Assembly (NCBI GenBank): GCA_903958285.1 | Contig: CAJBSR010000554.1 | Span: forward strand, 1 to 9,434 | Direction: 5' to 3' | DNA: 9,434 nt | From: an uncultured Sphingomonadales bacterium | Lineage (GTDB): Bacteria; Pseudomonadota; Alphaproteobacteria; Sphingomonadales; Sphingomonadaceae | Part shown: positions 1 to 7,573 of the stretch, in pieces | How the letters are laid out: the number at the start of each line of letters is the position of its first letter | Position numbering within the stretch: the stretch's first letter is position 1 | Position numbers and translations under genes: made by a program | The notes under the pieces: model-generated | Seen by the model: only the letters and a program-made list of their open reading frames with translations | Database searches by the model: none | What the model was told of the DNA's origin: nothing

Positions 1-1600
1 GATGGACATCTACGCGCCGCTCGCCGAGCGGATTGGGATGTACGAATTCATGAAGGAGATGCAGACGCTCTCCTTCCGGGAACTTGAGCCCGAGGCTTAT
101 GCGTCGATCACCAAGCGGCTGGAACAGTTGCAGGAAGGCGGCGGAGACCGGATTGCGCGGATCAGTTCCGGCATGAAGTTGTTGCTGTCGCGCGCAGGGA
201 TTGAGGCGGAGGTCAGCGGCCGCGAAAAGCATCCCTATTCCATCTGGCGCAAGATGGCCGAACGCCACATCAGCTTTGAACAATTGTCGGACGTGATGGC
301 CTTCCGCGCCATCGTCCCCGATACCGAGGCCTGCTACAATGCGCTGGGCCTGATCCACCGTCGCTGGCCGATGGTGCCGGGGCGCTTCAAGGATTACATC
401 TCCACCCCAAAGCGCAACGGATATCGCTCACTCCACACGTCGGTCATCCACAATGAAAAGGTGCGTATCGAAATCCAGATCCGCAGCCGGGAAATGCACG
501 CGCAGGCCGAATATGGCTATGCTGCACATTGGGCCTATAAGGCTGGCGTCGCACAGCCTGTATCCCAGACCGCGTGGATCCAGGACCTTGTCGAAATCCT
601 TGACCATGCCGAAAGCCCGGAAGAGCTGCTCGAACACACGCGTATGGCGATGTATCAGGACCGCATCTTCGCGTTCACACCCAAGGGTGAACTCATTCAG
701 CTGCCCAAGGGCGCGACGCCGGTGGACTTCGCTTATGCCATCCACACGACCTTGGGCGACACATCCGTTGGCGCCAAGATCAACGGCCGCGTCGTGCCGC
801 TGCGGACGGCCATCGAAAATGGCGATCAGGTCGAAATTCTGAAATCCAAGGCGCAGGAGCCGCAGCCCGTCTGGCTCGGCTTTGCCGTGACCGGTAAGGC
901 ACGTGCGGCCATCCGCCGCTTCGTGCGCAACAAGGAAGAAGATGAACTGATCGCGCTGGGCCAGAGCATCTATGATGAGATTGCGGCGCGGCTTCCGGGC
1001 AAGCTTGGCAAGACCGCAATGGCAGAGGCTATCAAGCGGTTGAAGGTCAAGGATGAGGACGGACTGATGACGGCGATTGCCCGTCAGAGCGTGACGGATG
1101 CCCAGCTGATGGATGCGCTGATGCCCGGCTCTTCGGCAAAGGCCAATGGCAAGCTGCCGGGTCAGCGTCAGGCCATCTCCATTCGCGGGCTTCGCCCCGG
1201 TGTCGCCTTTGATCTGGCAGAATGTTGCCGCCCCGTCCCCGGAGACCGGATTGTCGGCCTGCGCCGTCCGGATGAAGCGATTGAGGTGCACACGATTGAT
1301 TGCCCGAAGCTTGCCGATGGCGTGGATGCCGATTGGCTCGATCTGGCCTGGGGGGATGGATCGGACGGCGGCACGGCGCGCCTCAACATCATTGTGCGTA
1401 ACCAGCCTGGGTCGCTCGCCGTTGTCGCGGGCATCTTTGGGCAGAATGAGGCTAACATCCTCAACCTGCGCATGGAAAACCGGGATGCGAGCTTCCACAC
1501 ATTCGTTGTGGATCTGGAAGTGCGCGATCTGCAGCATCTGACCCGCATTTTGGCGGCGCTGCGTGCGGCAGACGCCGTCGTCCAAGCGGAACGGATGTAA
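1..1600 (+). CDS. rel: Bifunctional (p)ppGpp synthetase/hydrolase, RelA/SpoT family (5'-truncated by window edge)
   Basis: This enzyme makes, and in full-length form also hydrolyses, the alarmone (p)ppGpp from GTP/GDP and ATP, and acts in the cytosol at the ribosome. The visible 532 residues begin just after the expected HD hydrolase domain. The first in-frame ATG at base 2 matches the internal family motif DIYAPLAERIGM, so it is not the true start. The synthetase domain spans about residues 50-180, with GREKHPYSIWRKM and RFKDYI followed by NGYRSLHT. RFKD at 128-131 is the RxKD form typical of bifunctional Rel/SpoT rather than the ExDD form of monofunctional RelA. A TGS domain lies at about 220-281. 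A CC-type zinc-finger region has C408/C409 with H430 and C434, and a C-terminal ACT domain lies at about 459-528. The regulatory C-terminal half is therefore intact. The sulfotransferase gene starts 3 bp after the stop. Whether the hydrolase domain is intact cannot be seen here. The family call is very secure; the symbol (rel, relA or spoT) is a naming choice. Confidence 0.97.
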   Translation, partial: MDIYAPLAERIGMYEFMKEMQTLSFRELEPEAYASITKRLEQLQEGGGDRIARISSGMKLLLSRAGIEAEVSGREKHPYSIWRKMAERHISFEQLSDVMAFRAIVPDTEACYNALGLIHRRWPMVPGRFKDYISTPKRNGYRSLHTSVIHNEKVRIEIQIRSREMHAQAEYGYAAHWAYKAGVAQPVSQTAWIQDLVEILDHAESPEELLEHTRMAMYQDRIFAFTPKGELIQLPKGATPVDFAYAIHTTLGDTSVGAKINGRVVPLRTAIENGDQVEILKSKAQEPQPVWLGFAVTGKARAAIRRFVRNKEEDELIALGQSIYDEIAARLPGKLGKTAMAEAIKRLKVKDEDGLMTAIARQSVTDAQLMDALMPGSSAKANGKLPGQRQAISIRGLRPGVAFDLAECCRPVPGDRIVGLRRPDEAIEVHTIDCPKLADGVDADWLDLAWGDGSDGGTARLNIIVRNQPGSLAVVAGIFGQNEANILNLRMENRDASFHTFVVDLEVRDLQHLTRILAALRAADAVVQAERM

Positions 1601-1603
1601 CCC

Positions 1604-3223
1604 ATGGCCACACCCGTTCCCCAGCCCGATTTCTCCCGCCAGTTGCGCAATCCCGTGCTGCTGGAGGCCGCTGTCGCGCTCAACGAGAACCGGCTGCACG
1701 ACGCAGAGCCGCTGCTGCGCCAGCATTTGAAGGCAGATCCGTTTGACGTGGCCGCCATCCGCATGATGGCGGAACTGGCAGGCCGCATCGGCCGCCTGAA
1801 AGATGCCGAAGCGCTGCTCCGCCGCGCGGTGGAGCTGGCGCCCAACTTCATTCCGGCGCGGTCCAATTTGGCCATTGTCCTCTATCGCCAGAACCGCGCG
1901 GATGAAGCGATTTCTGAGCTAGAGGCATTGTCCACGCTCGACCCCGATGACGTGACGCATGATAGCCTGAAGGCCGCGGCCAAGGGTCGACTTGGTGACT
2001 ATGAAGAAGCCATCGAACTCTATGGTTCCGTGCTGGAACGCTTCCCCGGCCAGCCCAAGATCTGGATGTCTTACGGCCACTTGTTGAAGACCGTCGGCCA
2101 ACAGGCGGAAAGCGTTGCCGCCTATCGCCGCGCGCTCGATATTTCGCCGGGACTGGGCGAAGTCTGGTGGAGCCTCGCCAATCTGAAAACCGTCCGCTTT
2201 GAAGATGCCGACATCGCGTTGATGGAGGCCGGACTGACGCGCACCGACATTTCTTCAGAAGACCGCTTCCACCTCCATTTCGCGCTCGGCAAGGCCTTGG
2301 AGGACCGTAAGGAGGCCGCCGCGTCCTTCCACCATTATGATGAGGGCAATCGGCTACGCGCGGCGGAACTGGAAAGCCATGAACGCAATGTCACGCGTCA
2401 TGTTGAGGCCGCGAAGGCGCTGTTCACGCCCGAGTTCTTTGCGCAGCGCGCAGGGCAGGGCTGTGACGCGGCGGACCCTGTCTTCATCATCGGCCTGCCA
2501 AGGGCCGGATCGACGCTGCTGGAACAGATTTTATCTAGCCATTCGCTTGTGGAAGGCACGATGGAGCTTCCCGACATCCCGCATATCGCCGGGCAATTGG
2601 GCAGCATCGACCATTGGCCGGAAAAGCTCGCCAATGCGTCGCCGGATGATCTGAAGCGGATGGGGGAGACGTTCCTTGAACGCACCCGTATCCAGCGCAA
2701 GAGCGGCAAGCCCTTCTTCATCGACAAGCTGCCGAACAACTGGCTGCATGTCGGGCTGATCCACCTGATCCTGCCCAATGCGAAGATCATCGACGCGCGC
2801 AGGCACCCGATGGCGTGCTGCTTTTCTAACTTCAAACAGCATTTCGCGCGGGGGCAGGGCTTTACCTACAGCCAGAGCGATATCGGGCATTATTATGCCG
2901 ATTATGTGGACTATATGGCGCATATTGATCGCGTCCTGCCAGGCCGCGTCGTGCGCATGTTCCATGAAGATATGGTCGATGACAGCGAACGCGAAATCCG
3001 CCGGTTGCTTGATGCGCTTGGCCTGCCCTTTGAAGAGAGTTGCCTGCGTTTCTGGGAGAACGACCGTGCGGTGCGTACCGCGAGTTCGGAACAGGTACGC
3101 CGTCCGATCTTCAAGGAAGGCACGGAGCAGTGGCTGATGTTTGAGCCATATCTGGACCCGTTGAAGGCGGCGCTTGGCCCCGTTCTCAGCCACTATCCTG
3201 CGGTCCCTGCGTCATTTTTATAG
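1604..3223 (+). CDS. TPR-repeat sulfotransferase family protein (Sulfotransfer_3 type)
   Basis: A predicted PAPS-dependent sulfotransferase of 539 aa with an N-terminal TPR array. Residues about 15-250 are helical repeats with TPR-like spacing, for example AEALLRRAVELAPNF at 68-82, EEAIELYGSVLERFPGQP at 134-151 and SVAAYRRALDISPG at 170-183. The catalytic domain begins with VFIIGLPRAGSTLLEQIL (293-310), which fits the 5'-phosphosulfate-binding loop. DARRHPMACCFSNF (397-410) fits the 3'-phosphate-binding motif, with R399/R400 and S408 as likely contacts. No signal peptide or membrane span is visible, so it should be cytoplasmic. The ATG at 1604 lies 3 bp after the rel stop, with only a weak purine-rich stretch (AAGCGGA) upstream, which suggests co-transcription and possibly translational coupling. 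The acceptor is unknown. TPR-sulfotransferases beside TonB-dependent receptors are, from memory, common in sphingomonads, but no shared role is established. The fold is secure; the substrate is not. Confidence 0.93.
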   Translation: MATPVPQPDFSRQLRNPVLLEAAVALNENRLHDAEPLLRQHLKADPFDVAAIRMMAELAGRIGRLKDAEALLRRAVELAPNFIPARSNLAIVLYRQNRADEAISELEALSTLDPDDVTHDSLKAAAKGRLGDYEEAIELYGSVLERFPGQPKIWMSYGHLLKTVGQQAESVAAYRRALDISPGLGEVWWSLANLKTVRFEDADIALMEAGLTRTDISSEDRFHLHFALGKALEDRKEAAASFHHYDEGNRLRAAELESHERNVTRHVEAAKALFTPEFFAQRAGQGCDAADPVFIIGLPRAGSTLLEQILSSHSLVEGTMELPDIPHIAGQLGSIDHWPEKLANASPDDLKRMGETFLERTRIQRKSGKPFFIDKLPNNWLHVGLIHLILPNAKIIDARRHPMACCFSNFKQHFARGQGFTYSQSDIGHYYADYVDYMAHIDRVLPGRVVRMFHEDMVDDSEREIRRLLDALGLPFEESCLRFWENDRAVRTASSEQVRRPIFKEGTEQWLMFEPYLDPLKAALGPVLSHYPAVPASFL

Positions 3224-3243
3224 GTGTTGCATTTATGCAATAC
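3224..3243. promoter_or_regulatory. Palindromic element (candidate operator) upstream of the TonB-dependent receptor gene
   Basis: The six-base arms TTGCAT (3227-3232) and ATGCAA (3235-3240) are perfect reverse complements around a TT centre. The symmetry extends outward to nine-base arms (GTGTTGCAT and ATGCAATAC) with one G/T mismatch. The two-base centre makes an RNA hairpin or terminator unlikely; a dimeric repressor or activator site on DNA fits better. It begins on the base after the sulfotransferase stop codon and lies 97 bp before the receptor start. No regulator can be named. Confidence 0.4.
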
Positions 3244-3278
3244 ACTGTGCCGATAGTGACCAATTCGCCGCCAAAACA

Positions 3279-3307
3279 TTGACCGCGACTCCCCAAAAGC
3301 ACATTCT
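3279..3307 (+). promoter_or_regulatory. Candidate promoter for the TonB-dependent receptor gene
   Basis: TTGACC at 3279-3284 is a good -35 match. Seventeen bases later CATTCT (3302-3307) is only a weak -10 match (3 of 6). If used, transcription would begin about 25-30 bases before the ATG. TATAAG at 3316-3321 is an alternative -10 without a properly spaced -35. The assignment is tentative. Confidence 0.22.
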
Positions 3308-3327
3308 CACCCGGATATAAGATTTTC

Positions 3328-3333
3328 AGGGAG
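3328..3333 (+). promoter_or_regulatory. Ribosome binding site of the TonB-dependent receptor gene
   Basis: AGGGAG lies seven bases before the ATG at 3341. It is the clearest Shine-Dalgarno match of the forward-strand genes here and supports this start, which is also directly followed by a signal peptide. Confidence 0.65.
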
Positions 3334-3340
3334 TGCCTTA

Positions 3341-5755
3341 ATGACCGTTCAACGCACGCGCCGCGCCGCTTTGGTCGCGCTGCTGGGCAGCAGCATGTTG
3401 ATGCCCGCCATGGCCATCGCGCAGGAAGCCGCCGAAGATTCGAACGATGACATAATCGTCACGGCGCTGAAGCGCGATGCCTCACTGCAGAGCGTGCCGC
3501 TGTCCATTCAGGCGATTGGAACGGAAAAGCTCGACCAGCTTCAGGTTCAGGAATTTGCGGATTATGTGAAGTTCCTGCCGTCGGTCACGATCCAGTCGGC
3601 AGGGCCAGGCTTCAGCCAGGTTTATTTCCGCGCGGTCGCCTCGGGCGAAAACGCGAACCACTCCACGTCACAGCCAACCGTTGGCATGTATCTGGATGAA
3701 CAGCCGATCACGACCATTCAGGGCGCGCTCGACATCCATGTTTACGATCTCGCCCGCGTTGAAGCACTCGCAGGTCCGCAGGGCACGCTCTATGGCGCAA
3801 GCTCGATGGCTGGCACGATCAAGCTCGTCACCAACAAGCCCGACACCAAGGGCTTTTATGGCGAACTCAGCACGGAACTGAACAGCGTGTCGCATGGCGA
3901 TGTCGGCGGCACGGTGGAAGGCTTCATCAACGCACCGATCAGCGAGAACATCGCGGTCCGTGCTGTCGGCTGGTATCGCCGTGATGGCGGCTATATCGAC
4001 AATGTCGCCGGTACCCGCACGTTCGCCACATCGGGCATCGTGGCCAACAATGCGGCGCTTGTCGAAAAGAACTATAACGACGCTGAAACCTATGGCGGCC
4101 GCGTCGCCCTTGGGATCGACCTTGATGACAGCTGGACGATCACGCCGTCGCTGATGGGCCAGATCCAGAAGACCAACGGCAGCTATGCGCAGGAGCGTGG
4201 CCGCAAATATGAAACGGTCCAGTACAATCCCGAAGGGTCGACTGATAAGTGGTGGAATGCGGGCCTGACCATTCAGGGCAAGCTCGGCAATTGGGACCTG
4301 ACCTATGCCAACGGCTTCCTCAGCCGTCGTGACAAGGTTGAATCCGACTATTCGGACTATGCCTATTTCTACGACGCAATCTCGGGCTATGGCGCGTTCT
4401 TCTATGACAATAACGGCGCTTACGTTAGCCCGAACCAGTATATTGTCGGTAAGGATAAGTACAAAAAGTACTTCCAGGAATTCCGCGTTTCTTCGCCATC
4501 GGATAAGCGCCTGCGCGTGATTGCGGGTCTGTTCTGGCAGCGCCAGTCGCACAATATCGAACAGAATTACATCATCGATAACATCGCGGATTCCATCACC
4601 GTCACAGGCACGGCCAGCAACATCTGGCTGACCCAGCAGCAGCGCGTTGACCGCGATCAGGCCGCGTTCGGTGAAGTCTCGTTTGATGTGACTGACAAGT
4701 TGACGCTCACCGGTGGCGCACGCGTCTATCGCTATAAGAACTCGCTGCAGGGCTTCTTCGGTTTCTCGGGTGGATATTCGAGCAAGACCGGCGAAGCGGC
4801 GTGCCTCAACACCGACGGCACGACGCGCCGCGCCAACCCGGCGGGAACGCCAGTGCCGATCCTCGTTCCGGGCAGCCCCTGCACCAATGTTGACAAGACA
4901 ACGTCGGACACTGGCTTCATTCATAAGTTGAATGCGACCTATAAGTTCAATGAAGACGCGCTTGTCTATGCGACATGGTCGCGCGGTTTCCGCCCGGGCG
5001 GCGTGAACCGCCGCGGGACTCTCCCGCCCTATAATGGCGATGAGATCGACAATTATGAACTGGGCTGGAAAACCAGCTTTGGCCGGATGCGCTTTAACGG
5101 TGCGGTCTATCAGCTTGATTGGAACGACATCCAGCTGTCCTTCCTTGGTGCCAACGGTCTTTCCGAAGTCCGCAATGCGGGCATCGCACGTATCCGCGGT
5201 GTCGAAATGGACTTTGGTTATCGCCACGCTGGGTTCTCGTTGACGCTGGGTGCCAGCTATAATGATGCGCAAACCCGTCGTGACTTCTGCAAGATCGCCA
5301 ATGCGGCGTTTGATTGCACGGTCCCCGGGCCGCAGGGGCAGACCAACGCGCTCCTCGCACCTTCAGGGTCGCGCTTGCCTGTCACACCGAAACTGAAGGG
5401 CAATGTCATTTCGCGCTATGAGTTCCCGCTGATGGGCTGGGACGGCCATGTGCAGGCGGCAGCCAACCACACCAGTGGCCGCAAGAGCGACCTTCGTCTC
5501 GTTGAAAACGCGATCAAGGGCGATCTGAAGGCGTACACCACGGTGGACGTCAGCTTCGGCGCCAAGAATGACCTGTGGACAGCGGAAGTCTTCGCGACGA
5601 ACCTGCTGAACTCCGCCGGGGTCGTCAATACGGGCCTCCAGTGCAATGAATCCATCTGCGGTGACGCAGGCGGTGCCACGGCCTCTGGCGGCGTGTTCTA
5701 TGACACGGTCATCCGCCCGCGGGTCATCGGCGTAAAGCTCGCCCGCAAGTTCTGA
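3341..5755 (+). CDS. TonB-dependent outer-membrane receptor
   Basis: An 804-aa outer-membrane transporter, powered by TonB-ExbBD, for an unknown substrate. Residues 1-27 form a signal peptide (basic MTVQRTRR start, hydrophobic core, AIA before the likely cleavage). The mature N-terminus is short and carries a TonB-box-like DDIIVTALKR (36-45). The plug domain follows, with its conserved LARVEALAGPQGTLYG (137-152) and GTIKLVTNKP (158-167). A beta-barrel rich in aromatic alternating strands runs from about residue 175 to the end and closes with the terminal phenylalanine of VKLARKF. There is no N-terminal secretin/STN domain, so it is unlikely to be a FecA-type signalling transducer. Six cysteines occur as three close pairs (C488/C514, C650/C659, C768/C773), probably disulfides in external loops. 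It has its own ribosome binding site and a 117-bp upstream gap with a palindrome. Substrate cannot be read from sequence; siderophores, vitamins or glycans are all possible. Confidence 0.96.
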   Translation: MTVQRTRRAALVALLGSSMLMPAMAIAQEAAEDSNDDIIVTALKRDASLQSVPLSIQAIGTEKLDQLQVQEFADYVKFLPSVTIQSAGPGFSQVYFRAVASGENANHSTSQPTVGMYLDEQPITTIQGALDIHVYDLARVEALAGPQGTLYGASSMAGTIKLVTNKPDTKGFYGELSTELNSVSHGDVGGTVEGFINAPISENIAVRAVGWYRRDGGYIDNVAGTRTFATSGIVANNAALVEKNYNDAETYGGRVALGIDLDDSWTITPSLMGQIQKTNGSYAQERGRKYETVQYNPEGSTDKWWNAGLTIQGKLGNWDLTYANGFLSRRDKVESDYSDYAYFYDAISGYGAFFYDNNGAYVSPNQYIVGKDKYKKYFQEFRVSSPSDKRLRVIAGLFWQRQSHNIEQNYIIDNIADSITVTGTASNIWLTQQQRVDRDQAAFGEVSFDVTDKLTLTGGARVYRYKNSLQGFFGFSGGYSSKTGEAACLNTDGTTRRANPAGTPVPILVPGSPCTNVDKTTSDTGFIHKLNATYKFNEDALVYATWSRGFRPGGVNRRGTLPPYNGDEIDNYELGWKTSFGRMRFNGAVYQLDWNDIQLSFLGANGLSEVRNAGIARIRGVEMDFGYRHAGFSLTLGASYNDAQTRRDFCKIANAAFDCTVPGPQGQTNALLAPSGSRLPVTPKLKGNVISRYEFPLMGWDGHVQAAANHTSGRKSDLRLVENAIKGDLKAYTTVDVSFGAKNDLWTAEVFATNLLNSAGVVNTGLQCNESICGDAGGATASGGVFYDTVIRPRVIGVKLARKF

Positions 5756-5765
5756 TGAATGATCT

Positions 5766-5791
5766 GCCCCCTCCTGCTTGCGGGAGGGGGC
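5766..5791 (+). terminator. GC-rich CUUG-tetraloop hairpin, probable terminator of the receptor gene
   Basis: GCCCCCTCC (5766-5774) pairs with GGAGGGGGC (5783-5791). T5775/G5782 (wobble) and G5776/C5781 extend the stem to 11 bp, closed by the stable tetraloop CTTG (5777-5780). It starts 10 bp after the receptor stop codon. There is no T-run on its 3' side, so it may act with Rho, as a pausing or 3'-end stabilising hairpin, or as a weak terminator. It also argues against starting the next gene at the TTG at 5778, which lies in the loop. Confidence 0.6.
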
Positions 5792-5813
5792 GTCATCGGG
5801 CAGACCTGCCGCG

Positions 5814-7157
5814 ATGACTTCTTCCGCATCCACCGCCACGGCATCCCCCGTGCGCGCACAGGTCCGCAAGCTCGGCCTGTGGATGACGGTCGCGCTCGTC
5901 ATCGGCAATATGATCGGCTCGGGCGTGTTCCTGCTGCCCGCCAGCCTCGCGCCCTTCGGCTGGAACGCTGTTTTTGGCTGGATCATCACCATCGCAGGGG
6001 CGCTTTGTCTCGCCCATGTGCTCGCGCGGCTGACAGCAGCGGCAGATGGCCCGATTGGCCCGGCTGAGCTTGTCGAGCGCAGCTTCGGCCCTGTCGCGGG
6101 CTTCCTGATCGGCTTTAGCTTCTGGGTCTCGGTCTGGGCGGGGACGGCCACGATCTCTATTGGTGCTGTCTCTTATGCGGCGAGCTTCCTGCCTGTGTTG
6201 GGCGAACATCCCGCGCTGTCAGCGGCGGGCGTCATCTGGGCCGTCACGCTCGTCAACCTGATGGGCACGCGCTCGGCCGGCGGGTTTCAGGTGCTGACAA
6301 CGGTGCTCAAACTGACGCCGCTGATCGTGGTTGCGGTCCTCATCTTCGTCGTTTTGGGCCGCGAAGGCGGGGCGGCGATCAAACCATTCGCGCCGGAAAC
6401 CCTGTCGCTCTCCGGCATCAATCAGGCCGCGGCGATTACGCTGTGGGCCATGGTCGGGTTCGAAGCCGCTTGTGCCGCCTCGGGCAAGATTGAGAACCCG
6501 GCGCGCAATGTGCCGCGCGCGACCTTCCTTGGCGCGCTTTTGTGCGGGGTGTTCTACTTCATCGTCTGTTCGGGCATCGCGCTGATGCTGCCCGCCGATG
6601 AGGTGGCCAAATCCAACGCGCCGTTTGAACTGTTTGTGGCGACCTTCTGGTCCCCCGGCCCAGCCGCTTTCGTGGCACTCTTCGCCGCGATCAGCGCGGT
6701 CGGCGCGGTCAATGGCTGGGTGCTGGTGCAGGGCGAAGTCCCCTATGAAATGGCCCAACGCCGCCTGATGCCCCGCTGGTTTGGCGGCACGGCGAAGAAC
6801 GGCGTGCCGGTGCGCGCGCTGATCATCGCGAGCATCCTCGCCAGTGTGCTGGTGCTGGCCAATAGCAGCCGGACGATGGGCGGCCTCTTCACCTTCATGG
6901 CGCTGCTGACGACCGCTGTGACGCTCTGGCTCTACCTCGCCTGCGCGGTCGTGGCGCTCAAACGACGGATCGCCGTGCCCGCCGCTGTCGCAGGGCTGCT
7001 CTTCGGCATCTGGTCCCTCTGGGGCGCGGGGTTTGAGGCGAGCGGGTATAGCTTCCTGCTGATGATCGCCGGGTTGCCGGTGTATTGGTGGGCGCGGCGG
7101 GAGGGTGCTGGGCAGGAGACTTCAGGTCGCGAAAGGGAAGGGGAGCCGATATGCTAG
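5814..7157 (+). CDS. APC-superfamily amino-acid permease/antiporter (AdiC-like, APA family)
   Basis: A 447-aa inner-membrane protein with about 12 hydrophobic segments, the usual APC count. The first helix carries GNMIGSGVFLLPASLAPFGW (31-50), closely resembling the unwound substrate-binding TM1 of AdiC (GSGVFLLPA). WAMVGFEAACAASG (211-224) corresponds to the AdiC TM6 segment around W202/E208, so the gate Trp and the glutamate are kept as W211 and E217. NGWVLVQGE (300-308) matches the AdiC region around W293. NPARNVPRAT (228-237) is the conserved post-TM6 loop. The substrate is probably a cationic amino acid or its decarboxylation product, but no decarboxylase gene is next to it, so an acid-resistance role is not shown. 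I chose ATG 5814: an in-frame TTG at 5778 lies within the upstream hairpin and has no ribosome binding site. The binding site at 5814 is itself weak. The stop overlaps the start of the GFA gene by 7 bp. Confidence 0.9.
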   Translation: MTSSASTATASPVRAQVRKLGLWMTVALVIGNMIGSGVFLLPASLAPFGWNAVFGWIITIAGALCLAHVLARLTAAADGPIGPAELVERSFGPVAGFLIGFSFWVSVWAGTATISIGAVSYAASFLPVLGEHPALSAAGVIWAVTLVNLMGTRSAGGFQVLTTVLKLTPLIVVAVLIFVVLGREGGAAIKPFAPETLSLSGINQAAAITLWAMVGFEAACAASGKIENPARNVPRATFLGALLCGVFYFIVCSGIALMLPADEVAKSNAPFELFVATFWSPGPAAFVALFAAISAVGAVNGWVLVQGEVPYEMAQRRLMPRWFGGTAKNGVPVRALIIASILASVLVLANSSRTMGGLFTFMALLTTAVTLWLYLACAVVALKRRIAVPAAVAGLLFGIWSLWGAGFEASGYSFLLMIAGLPVYWWARREGAGQETSGREREGEPIC

Positions 7158-7573
7158 AGCTCTCCTGCCATTGCGGAAAAGTGTCCGTACGAATTGAGAG
7201 ACGGCCCGAGTTTGTTCACGAATGCAATTGCACGCTATGCCGCAAGGCTGGCGCCACTTGGGGCTATTTCCAGCCAAGCGAAGTCACCGTCGGTGGAGAG
7301 ACAGCTAGATATTGCCGCAATGACAAGCCAGTGCCAAGCGTCGCGATATGCTTTTGTCCAGCTTGTGGTTCAACCACTCACTTTGAGCTGACCGACGCGA
7401 CAATAGCGATGTTTGGAAACACGATGCTCGGTGTCAACATGCGCCTTGCCGACGAAAGGGAGTTGGACGGCATCGAACTTCGCTATCCTGATGGGCGCTC
7501 GTGGTCGGGAGAGGGCGAATTCGGATATGTGGAGAAAGCCCGCATTATAGGCTCTCCGTCGCCCCGTGCTTGA
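7151..7573 (+). CDS. GFA/CENP-V family zinc protein (glutathione-dependent formaldehyde-activating enzyme-like)
   Basis: A 140-aa protein of the GFA fold. Founding members (Paracoccus Gfa) were described as aiding S-hydroxymethylglutathione formation, but most family members are uncharacterised, so formaldehyde activity is not assured. All seven expected zinc-binding cysteines are present: C6 and C8 (CHCG), C25, C27 and C30 (CNCTLC), and C69 and C72 (CPACG). The ATG at 7151 is preferred over an in-frame TTG at 7085 because a purine-rich ribosome binding site (AGGGAAGGGGAG) sits just upstream and the CHCG motif then falls at the usual distance from the N-terminus. It overlaps the transporter gene by 7 bp, so the two are probably co-transcribed. 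Sampled G+C is about 53-58%, against roughly 70% in the transporter gene, which suggests recent acquisition. The last residues (about GSPSPRA) come from a repeat or hairpin sequence, with the stop codon in its loop. Confidence 0.9.
   Translation: MLELSCHCGKVSVRIERRPEFVHECNCTLCRKAGATWGYFQPSEVTVGGETARYCRNDKPVPSVAICFCPACGSTTHFELTDATIAMFGNTMLGVNMRLADERELDGIELRYPDGRSWSGEGEFGYVEKARIIGSPSPRA

Noticed and set aside
428..1726. 432-codon open frame on the minus strand
   Set aside because: It lies antisense to the rel gene, whose domains are unmistakable. Its product has no recognisable motif, and long antisense frames are expected with strong GC3 bias.
3668..5272. 534-codon open frame on the minus strand
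   Set aside because: It is antisense to the TonB-dependent receptor. The composition is typical of shadow frames, with no domain or ribosome binding site that I can support.
5778..5813. Upstream TTG start extending the transporter by 12 residues
   Set aside because: The TTG lies in the loop of the receptor terminator hairpin and has no ribosome binding site; the added residues resemble no transporter N-terminus.
6219..6758. 179-codon minus-strand open frame rich in His, Arg and Asp
   Set aside because: It mirrors the transporter gene in antisense; the charged, repetitive composition is the reverse reading of membrane helices.
7085..7150. Upstream TTG start extending the GFA protein by 22 residues
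   Set aside because: It would overlap the transporter gene by 73 bp and displace the CHCG motif from its usual N-terminal place; ATG 7151 has a strong ribosome binding site.
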